Below are positions 1-4,797 of a DNA stretch of 5,767 nucleotides, piece by piece; the stretch's first letter is position 1, and each line of letters starts with the position of its first letter. The DNA is from Clostridia bacterium. GTDB taxonomy: Bacteria; Bacillota; Clostridia; DSM-8532. The notes under the pieces are model-generated. The model did not search any database and was not told where the DNA came from. It saw only the letters and a list, made by a program, of their open reading frames with translations. Position numbers and translations under genes: made by a program. Where the stretch lies: contig JAOABT010000230.1 of NCBI GenBank assembly GCA_026418215.1, positions 1 to 5,767 on the forward strand. Direction: 5' to 3'.

Positions 1-22
1 GTCAGATGTGTATAAGAGACAG
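1..22 (+). other. Residual Nextera/Tn5 transposase sequencing adapter (non-genomic)
   Basis: Bases 4-22 are identical to the 19-bp Tn5 mosaic end used in tagmentation libraries, ending TATAAGAGACAG. The preceding GTC matches the last three bases of the read-1 arm of the Nextera adapter. The adapter is followed directly by in-frame glpK sequence from base 23. This is an untrimmed library artefact at a contig end, not a biological element, so glpK is truncated by the assembly and not by a natural insertion. Confidence 0.96.
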
Positions 23-902
23 TCCCAATATCCCATGCAATGGTTGTCAAAAGGTTATGCTTAGAAACAACAGGTGTTTTCCCTGTATTCATAAGAATAA
101 AGCAGCCTGTGCCATAGGTATTCTTGACGCACCCCACCTCAAAGCAGGTCTGTCCGAATAAAGCCGCCTGCTGGTCGCCCGCAGCGCCGCAAATTGGCAC
201 ACGTGTACCGAAAAGCTCCACGTAGGTCTCTCCAAAAAAGCCTGACGAGGGTAAAACCTCGGGCAGCATGGCGCGCGGGATATCCAGCAAATCCAGTAGC
301 TCTTCATCCCATTCAAGCGTGTGAATATTGTAAAGCATGGTACGTGAGGCGTTGGAATAATCGGTGACATGCTTCTGACCGCCGGTAAGATTCCATATAA
401 GCCAGGTATCCATGGTACCCGCAAGGAGCTTGCCTTCCATGGCTTGTTCCCTCGCACCGGGTATATGGTCTAAAAGCCATTTGATCTTCGTTCCCGAGAA
501 ATAGGCATCTATGATAAGCCCTGTTTTGTCCTTAATGAATCCATCCAGGCCATTTTCCTTAAGTCTTGTGCAGGTATCGGACGTTCGCCTGCATTGCCAG
601 ACAATAGCGGGGTGAATGGGCTTTCCTGTTTCCTTGTCCCAGACCACAACCGTTTCACGCTGATTGGTTATGCCGATGGCGGCAATCTCTTCAGGCTGGA
701 TCTCCGTTGCCTTCAAACAGTCAAAAACAGCATCCATCTGGCTGTTCCAGATTTCCTCCGCGTCATGCTCAACCCATCCCGGGGTAGGATAGCCCTGCGT
801 CAAGGGTCTGCTCTTAATACCGACAATTTCTCCTGAGGCGTTGAAAAGAACTGCTCTTGAGCTGGTTGTTCCCTGATCCAGGGCAAGAATATACTTTTTC
901 AT
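23..902 (-). CDS. glpK: Glycerol kinase, 3' end missing at contig edge
   Basis: FGGY-family kinase that phosphorylates glycerol with ATP to sn-glycerol-3-phosphate in the cytoplasm, the entry step of glycerol catabolism. The frame is open for 293 of about 500 residues and runs into the adapter, so the C-terminal ATPase lobe is missing. Visible marks: the N-terminal phosphate-binding loop DQGTTSSRA (residues 9-17); glycerol contacts in NQRET (R82, E83) and AYFSGTK (Y134); the activation segment NIHTLEWD (192-199); [10 protein letters not shown] (242-251) with catalytic base D243; and NTYGTGCF (261-268). The ATG at 902-900 is chosen because a GGGGGAG ribosome binding site lies 9 nt upstream. 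At the position where enterococcal and Bacillus enzymes carry the HPr-phosphorylated histidine (…HFYG/HFFG…), this protein reads ELFG, with E229 in place of His. PTS phosphorylation control therefore looks absent (alignment from memory). It is divergent from rubrerythrin. Identification is firm. Confidence 0.96.
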
Positions 903-911
903 AGGCAACTT

Positions 912-918
912 CTCCCCC
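912..918 (-). promoter_or_regulatory. glpK ribosome binding site
   Basis: The minus strand reads GGGGGAG here, nine bases before the ATG at 902. It is a strong Shine-Dalgarno match and fixes the glpK start. Confidence 0.7.
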
Positions 919-921
919 AAC

Positions 922-949
922 TTGCTTGGACTGCAATAAACTCTATTAT
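922..949 (+). promoter_or_regulatory. Candidate sigma-A promoter for rubrerythrin
   Basis: A -35-like TTGCTT (922-927) and a -10-like TATTAT (944-949) are separated by 16 bp. This gives an untranslated leader of roughly 85 nt before the ATG at 1042. It is a reasonable match, unproven. Confidence 0.35.
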
Positions 950-957
950 CATTTTAG
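943..957. promoter_or_regulatory. Weak PerR-box-like palindrome
   Basis: CTATTATCATTTTAG matches 10 of the 14 defined positions of the PerR box TTATAATnATTATAA and covers the candidate rubrerythrin -10. PerR repression of rubrerythrins is known in clostridia. In AT-rich DNA a match of this quality can arise by chance, so this is only a lead. Confidence 0.2.
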
Positions 958-1030
958 CATAAAAGAATGGTGCCATAGGTTATATTTTCCTGAGCAAACG
1001 TTAAAACTACCCCAATGAAAACAATTAACC

Positions 1031-1036
1031 AGGAGG
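1031..1036 (+). promoter_or_regulatory. Rubrerythrin ribosome binding site
   Basis: A perfect AGGAGG lies 5 nt before the ATG at 1042. It rules out the in-frame ATG at 1015, which has no Shine-Dalgarno sequence. Confidence 0.85.
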
Positions 1037-1041
1037 ATACT

Positions 1042-1635
1042 ATGAAACGTTTGGAAGGGACCGAAACTGCGGTCAATCTCATGCGCGCTTTCGCCGGTGA
1101 ATCTCAGGCGAGAAACCGTTATTACATGGCAGCCGGTGTTGCTGAAAAGGAAGGCTATCACCAAATTAAAGAAATTTTCCTCGAAACCTCAGACAACGAA
1201 AGGGCACATGCTAAGGTCTTCTACGACTTGATATGCGAAGGCTTTCAGGGTCAGCTGCCTGTAAATATAAACATTGATGCCGGTTACCCCGTTGCCAGCG
1301 GAATGATTAAAGATCACCTTCAGGCCGGTGTAAGTGGTGAACACGGAGAATGGGCCGAGATTTACCCTGCTTTTGCCGATGTTGCACAGCGTGAAGGCTT
1401 CCCGGAGGTGGCCAATGCCTTCAAAATGATAGCTAATATTGAAAAGCACCATAAAGAGAGATTTTCTGCCCTCCTTAAAAATGTTGAAGTGGGAAAGGTC
1501 TTTAAAAAGGATAACAAGGTTCAGTGGATATGCGCCAACTGCGGCCACATCCACGAAGGAACAGATGCTCCCACTGTTTGCCCGGTTTGCAGGCATCCTC
1601 AGGGCTTTTTCAACATCTTGAGCGAAAGCTTTTAA
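1042..1635 (+). CDS. rbr: Rubrerythrin (diiron peroxidase with C-terminal rubredoxin domain)
   Basis: Cytoplasmic non-haem iron protein that reduces hydrogen peroxide to water with electrons from rubredoxin or NAD(P)H oxidoreductases, a main peroxide defence of anaerobes. The 197-residue length is typical of classical rubrerythrin. Residues 1 to about 145 form the ferritin-like four-helix bundle. All expected iron ligands are present: E20 in GESQARNRY, E53 and H56 in DNERAH, E100 and E103 in EHGEW, and E134 plus H137 in IEKHH. Residues about 158-197 form the rubredoxin-like domain, with C164-x2-C167 and C180-x2-C183 binding one Fe(SCys)4 centre. The short order (ferritin-like domain first, no reversed or sulerythrin-type variation) supports the classical subtype. 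The gene stands alone on the plus strand, divergent from glpK and convergent with the ATP-grasp gene, so it is probably monocistronic. Identification is firm. Confidence 0.97.
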   Translation: MKRLEGTETAVNLMRAFAGESQARNRYYMAAGVAEKEGYHQIKEIFLETSDNERAHAKVFYDLICEGFQGQLPVNINIDAGYPVASGMIKDHLQAGVSGEHGEWAEIYPAFADVAQREGFPEVANAFKMIANIEKHHKERFSALLKNVEVGKVFKKDNKVQWICANCGHIHEGTDAPTVCPVCRHPQGFFNILSESF

Positions 1636-1646
1636 CCGTTATAGCT

Positions 1647-1684
1647 CAAACAGCTTTCAAATAATACAAACAGCCTTCAAATAA
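1647..1684. repeat. Two-copy 18-bp direct repeat, 20-bp period
   Basis: CAAACAGCTTTCAAATAA (1647-1664) and CAAACAGCCTTCAAATAA (1667-1684) differ at one base and are separated by two bases. CAAACAGTTTT at 1720-1730 resembles a decayed third copy. No function is evident. Confidence 0.7.
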
Positions 1685-1749
1685 GTATAAAAGCAATTTA
1701 AAAACGATTTTATTTAATTCAAACAGTTTTTATGAATCGAGTAGGAGGG

Positions 1750-1768
1750 AGTGATTAACTCACTTTTT
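1750..1768 (+). terminator. Weak candidate terminator downstream of rubrerythrin
   Basis: AGTGA-TTAAC-TCACT forms a 5-bp stem with a 5-nt loop and runs into a run of five T. The stem is short and low in GC, and it lies about 115 bp after the rubrerythrin stop. It is the only hairpin-plus-T candidate I found in the gap, and it is weak. Confidence 0.2.
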
Positions 1769-1854
1769 GGACACGTCCGGTAGACAAGAATAATGAGGCT
1801 GTTCTATCTGAAATCCTCACCAAGGAGCGTTTCCTGTCCTTCCTTAAAGACCGA

Positions 1855-2721
1855 TCAAGACAGACAATTATAAATATGTTCCAGATACAGCTTGACGATA
1901 TCAATATTCGTCGTCATGCTCAAGGTGCGGCTTCCTGCAACGTCCTCGATTTCGTTGAATAGGAAGCCGCCTTTTTCGTCGAATATAAAGTCTATGCCCA
2001 CCATGCCAAAGTCAAAATGGTTCACAATCTTCATGACCATGGCCTCTTCCTGGGCATTGAGATTATAGGGACGAGCAGTACCACCAAGTGAAAAGTTAGC
2101 CTTGAAGTCCCCTTGTGAGCTTCTTAGAATGGCACCCACGATGGTTTTGCCCACAACAAATACACGGACATCCCTTCCCGGACTTCCGCAGAGCTTTTGC
2201 AGCACAAACCGCTCTCTGGTTGAAGTCCCGGCTATGCTTCTTAAATCCCCGGCATGCTTAGTTAAAAAAACCTCGCTGCCGCCTCTGCCCTCCACGGCCT
2301 TAAGCACAGCGGGCTCATTTAATGGCTGCTGCCAATTCATCAGCTCCTGTCGTGTGACAAAGAGTGTATCGACCATAGGAAGGCCTAATGGAGCAACCTC
2401 TAGATAAGTGCGCGCCTTGTCGTTGCAAGTTTCCGCAATTCTCGAAGAATTGAAAACCCTTATTCCCATAGCCTCAAGCTGGTGGGACAGAAGAGGGTCA
2501 ATGGCTCTGTTAATCACAAAATCTGGACATTCAAGCGGTTTGCCATCAATAGACAAGACGGCCAAATGTCCATTCTTTACACCAAACCGAAGCTCTTCCC
2601 TTATGACTAGCTTAATGCGGCACTTTTCATGGTGCTCTGAAGCTAGGAAGCGCTGCGCAAAAGCTTCATTCTTCTGATAGTCCTGCTGGGTATAAATTAG
2701 CCAGCCCAAAAGCTGCGGCAT
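1855..2721 (-). CDS. RimK-like ATP-grasp ligase, stand-alone paralogue
   Basis: An ATP-grasp enzyme of 288 residues. The family joins a carboxylate (activated as an acyl-phosphate) to an amine, often adding amino acids to peptides or proteins; the substrate here is unknown. Residues 1 to about 105 are the pre-ATP-grasp domain starting GWLIY. The ATP-grasp fold follows: nucleotide lysine K141 with the glycine-rich loop EGRGGSEVF (144-152), GRDVRVFVVG (182-191), FKANFSLGG (206-214), and metal-site residues D244 (GIDFIF), E257 and E259 (NEIEDVAGSR). The last pair is E-x-E where RimK-type enzymes usually have E-x-N. The ATG at 2721 is preferred over an in-frame GTG at 2727, because GGAAGGA (2737-2731) is 9 nt from the ATG but only 3 nt from the GTG. 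The protein is clearly related to the ligase half of the upstream fusion gene but lacks the repeat insertion. The family is secure, the function is not. Confidence 0.9.
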   Translation of the reverse strand: MPQLLGWLIYTQQDYQKNEAFAQRFLASEHHEKCRIKLVIREELRFGVKNGHLAVLSIDGKPLECPDFVINRAIDPLLSHQLEAMGIRVFNSSRIAETCNDKARTYLEVAPLGLPMVDTLFVTRQELMNWQQPLNEPAVLKAVEGRGGSEVFLTKHAGDLRSIAGTSTRERFVLQKLCGSPGRDVRVFVVGKTIVGAILRSSQGDFKANFSLGGTARPYNLNAQEEAMVMKIVNHFDFGMVGIDFIFDEKGGFLFNEIEDVAGSRTLSMTTNIDIVKLYLEHIYNCLS

Positions 2722-2730
2722 AATCACGTG

Positions 2731-2737
2731 TCCTTCC
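2731..2737 (-). promoter_or_regulatory. Ribosome binding site of the stand-alone ATP-grasp gene
   Basis: The minus strand reads GGAAGGA. Spacing is 9 nt to the ATG at 2721 and 3 nt to the alternative GTG at 2727, which favours the ATG. Confidence 0.55.
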
Positions 2738-2827
2738 GATTAATAGTTTTGCGTATTGAGAACCTAGGTAACTCTAAAAAAGCTCAACGGTTGTGAAAGT
2801 CCGTTTATTGTTATTTAATAGCTTCTT

Positions 2828-2856
2828 TTTATAAAGCCATTAAGATTAAAATGCAA
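2828..2856 (-). promoter_or_regulatory. Candidate promoter for the stand-alone ATP-grasp gene
   Basis: On the minus strand, TTGCAT (2856-2851) and TATAAA (2833-2828) are separated by exactly 17 bp. They lie about 107 bp upstream of the ATG at 2721, in the 175-bp gap after the fusion gene. The -10 is good and the -35 is poor (only TTG conserved). If real, the second ATP-grasp gene can be expressed separately from the pilT-fusion transcript. Confidence 0.3.
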
Positions 2857-2877
2857 GTGCCTCGTGCCTCGTGCATC
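2857..2877. repeat. Three-copy 7-bp tandem repeat
   Basis: GTGCCTC, GTGCCTC, GTGCATC in direct tandem, 20 bp after the stop codon of the fusion gene on the minus strand. It is a short simple-sequence repeat beside the candidate promoter. No role is evident. Confidence 0.7.
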
Positions 2878-2896
2878 CTGATTCTGACTATTCAGC

Positions 2897-4768
2897 CTAA
2901 GCCCCCGATACCTTGGCCTTAATATACCGTATGATGCGCTCTGCCACATCCATGCCCGTGCATTCGTAAATGTTTTTCATATGAGCATTGGAATTGATCT
3001 CGCAAAGAATGGGCTTTTCATCCTCACCAAAAAGAATGTCAACACCTGCAAAATCGGCTCCGACGGCTTGGGCCGCCTTAACAGCCAGCTCCTGAAAGCT
3101 CTTGGGCGGAAGGAACTGCATCATATGCCCGCCGGCCGATATATTGGCCCTGAAATCCGTATCCGAGGTGCGAAGCATAGACGCCACCACCTCATTGCCC
3201 ACGACTTGAAGTCTGACATCACGGCCATGGCTGGTACGAATGTATTCCTGGTACAGATGTGGCACCGTTAACAGCTTCTTTCTCAGGTCACATAGCTCCT
3301 GTCTGTTTTTAGCCAAATAAACCTGAGCACCAAAGGAGCCAAAGGCCTCTTTGACCACCATCGGGTAGGTTAGCTCCTTTTCAATCAAGGCTATAAAGCC
3401 TTCTTCATCCACTGTCAAATGAGGAAAGACCAGCGGAGCGAAAATTGTCTTTGGCATGGGGATGCTCTGGTCTGCAAGGACTTGATGGGTGAGTGTTTTA
3501 TCATCGCACACGGATATGGTCTGGGCTTTGTTGAAGAGTCTCAGGCCCAGGCGCTCCAATTGCCTCGCCAAGCGCACATCCTTGTCCCAAAAGAGCACAA
3601 AATCAGGCTTTTTCAACAGCTCTCCGCCAATCTGGTTACCTCCAATCAGGTTATCACCATCCAGATTAACAACGGACAGGTCACCTCCGATCATGCTGGC
3701 TCCAGTAAGGCTACTTCTGGCAAGGTTACCCCCAGTAAGGTTATCATTAATGGCATTACTGATTATTAAGGTTGAGCTGCCGTTTACAATAGCCGCGCCG
3801 ATTTGGTCATTTCTTAAAGGCACAAGTTCCATTTTTTGCTCGGAAGCCTTGCGTTTAAACCATTCCACCTGCTCCATAAACTTGGGGGTCATAAGGCTGG
3901 CGTTATAAATAATCCACCCATAAAAACTCTTAGGCGGTGCAATGTCTAGAAGGGTCTTTGACACGGCAATATCCTGAAGACTCATCTGGCCAAGCTGTAA
4001 AGCACCCTTTTTGGCCAGCTCGTCTGCCTTGTCATTAAGAGCAACGCCAGTATGGCTCTGCACCTTCACCCAAGTTATAGCCACAGGGCACTGGTCGATG
4101 TATTGCTTGTAGGCCATTGTCATGGGGGTGTTGGCCCTATATTGGCCGGTGGCCCATTTTTCTATATTCTGAAAGTCATAAAAAATGGCGATTTCCTTGA
4201 CACACTTCTTTTTGCACCACTCGAGCACCTCAATGACAGCCTGAATCTCTCCGCCAACCTGCCTGGACTGGAAGGCATCGGGAGAATCCACCGAACCAAA
4301 TATCTCGGCGACAACCTGCTGATCCTCAAGGATAACGGCCCCGTAACCAACAGAACCCTGTATAAAGGAGCCATCAACATAGGCTTGATGACGAATTCCT
4401 GAAGTATCCTTATAGGCTGAAAGCTCAACCGTCTTGGACTTAGGTGTGGCAGATGGGTCGTTTGACTTTGCCTTTTGCGCAGAAGATATTTCAGCCCTTG
4501 CCTTCTGTGGGACCTCCGCCCCGAGAATGCCTAAAATCCTTACGAATTGATCTTCCGACAAGTCGCTGTCTTTGCGATAGCTGTGGGCCTGCTTTTTGGG
4601 GCTGTAATCAATCACAAGCTTCCCAAGCTTGCTCCCGTTATCGCTGAGGGCTAATTTAAGAAGGTAATCCCGCACCAGAGCAACCTCTGTTTGAATGCCT
4701 GATGCCCGAAGTTTAGGCTCCAAGGCCTTATAGATGGCCATGAGCTCCTGTTCACAAATGTAAGCCAT
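2897..4768 (-). CDS. RNase H1 / RimK-like ATP-grasp fusion protein with pentapeptide-like insertion
   Basis: A single continuous 623-residue frame. Residues 1 to about 90 are a domain I do not recognise. Residues 91-115 are a Ser/Ala/Lys linker. Residues 127-256 are an RNase H type 1 domain with the full catalytic set: D132 (YVDGSF), E174 (GGEIQAV), D198 (FYDFQN), H239 (VQSHTG) and D249 (DKADELAKKG). Its usual job is cutting RNA in RNA:DNA hybrids. From residue 284 (GWIIYNA) a complete RimK-like ATP-grasp ligase follows: K473 with loop AFGSFGA, QEYIRTSHGRDVRL (507-520), FRANISAGG (539-547), and metal ligands D577, E590 and N592. A block of about nine pentapeptide-like repeats (340-384) interrupts its pre-ATP-grasp domain. 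The ATG at 4768 is chosen over the one at 4774 because GGAG lies 7 nt upstream of it. The gene starts 29 bp after pilT and is probably cotranscribed. Both domain calls are firm; the joint function is unknown. Confidence 0.92.
   Translation of the reverse strand: MAYICEQELMAIYKALEPKLRASGIQTEVALVRDYLLKLALSDNGSKLGKLVIDYSPKKQAHSYRKDSDLSEDQFVRILGILGAEVPQKARAEISSAQKAKSNDPSATPKSKTVELSAYKDTSGIRHQAYVDGSFIQGSVGYGAVILEDQQVVAEIFGSVDSPDAFQSRQVGGEIQAVIEVLEWCKKKCVKEIAIFYDFQNIEKWATGQYRANTPMTMAYKQYIDQCPVAITWVKVQSHTGVALNDKADELAKKGALQLGQMSLQDIAVSKTLLDIAPPKSFYGWIIYNASLMTPKFMEQVEWFKRKASEQKMELVPLRNDQIGAAIVNGSSTLIISNAINDNLTGGNLARSSLTGASMIGGDLSVVNLDGDNLIGGNQIGGELLKKPDFVLFWDKDVRLARQLERLGLRLFNKAQTISVCDDKTLTHQVLADQSIPMPKTIFAPLVFPHLTVDEEGFIALIEKELTYPMVVKEAFGSFGAQVYLAKNRQELCDLRKKLLTVPHLYQEYIRTSHGRDVRLQVVGNEVVASMLRTSDTDFRANISAGGHMMQFLPPKSFQELAVKAAQAVGADFAGVDILFGEDEKPILCEINSNAHMKNIYECTGMDVAERIIRYIKAKVSGA
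3618..3752 (-). repeat. Pentapeptide-like repeat block as 15-bp DNA repeats inside the fusion gene
   Basis: About nine 15-bp units in register, with recurring AGGTTA(T/C) and CCAGTA/CCAATC on the plus strand. The best-preserved units are 3648-3662, 3708-3722, 3723-3737 and 3738-3752. In the protein this gives N/S/D followed by Leu or Met every five residues: L344, L349, L354, M359, L364, L369, L374, (Q379), L384. This resembles the A(D/N)Lxx pentapeptide pattern, which folds as a right-handed quadrilateral beta-helix. Nine repeats would make about two turns. Gly often replaces the usual Ala, so this is an imperfect member. Confidence 0.75.
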
Positions 4769-4775
4769 TGTCATT

Positions 4776-4781
4776 CTCCAA
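4776..4781 (-). promoter_or_regulatory. Ribosome binding site of the fusion gene
   Basis: The minus strand reads TTGGAG just downstream of the pilT stop. GGAG is 7 nt from the ATG at 4768 but only 1 nt from the ATG at 4774, which decides the start. Confidence 0.55.
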
Positions 4782-4797
4782 AGGTAAATCGTTTTCC

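Larger units (their letters stand above)
903..1041. promoter_or_regulatory. Divergent glpK / rubrerythrin intergenic control region
   Basis: This 139-bp AT-rich gap must hold the control signals for both divergent genes. For rubrerythrin, TTGCTT (922-927) and TATTAT (944-949) lie 16 bp apart. For glpK, the minus strand carries an extended -10-like TGCTAAAAT (959-951) without a convincing -35. The two candidate -10 elements almost overlap, so one bound regulator could affect both genes. I see no strong cre (CcpA) site and no antiterminator hairpin. Promoter calls by eye in AT-rich DNA are weak. Confidence 0.4.
1636..1854. other. Convergent AT-rich intergenic region with repeats and an orphan open frame
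   Basis: This 219-bp gap lies between the converging rubrerythrin and ATP-grasp genes. The left part is very AT-rich and contains a 20-bp-period direct repeat (1647-1684), with a fragment of a third copy near 1720-1730. The middle has a short inverted repeat followed by five T (1750-1768). The right part, from 1759, is an open plus-strand frame without a start codon. It gives protein-like sequence such as EILTKERFLSFLKD before running antisense into the ATP-grasp gene and stopping at 1960-1962. No intact gene is visible. Confidence 0.6.

Noticed and set aside
594..836. Plus-strand 80-codon open frame
   Set aside because: It is antisense to the glpK coding frame, which has firm family motifs; it has no ribosome site and no recognisable domain.
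1189..1596. Minus-strand 135-codon open frame
   Set aside because: It lies wholly antisense to rubrerythrin and has no family resemblance; a coding shadow.
1743..1780. AGGAGG followed by GTG at 1751 as a short gene start, possibly shifting frame at the run of T into the orphan frame
   Set aside because: The spacing is only 2 nt, the frame stops after about 10 codons, and the T run is not a proper tandem slippery heptamer. Ribosomal frameshifting is not supported.
2776..2830. Inverted repeat AAAAAAGCT … AGCTTCTTTTT as a terminator between the two ligase genes
   Set aside because: The arms are AT-rich, imperfect and about 35 bp apart. CAACCGTTG nearby has too small a loop. No convincing terminator separates the genes.
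2829..2876. Minus-strand 15-codon frame (starting MHEARG) considered as a leader or graspetide precursor peptide
   Set aside because: No ribosome binding site and no Thr/Ser plus Asp/Glu core pattern expected of a graspetide precursor; it arises from the 7-bp repeat.
3419..3908. Two overlapping plus-strand open frames over the repeat block, with a visible 5-residue period
   Set aside because: They are antisense to the fusion gene. Their periodicity follows automatically from the 15-bp repeats, and neither has a ribosome site.
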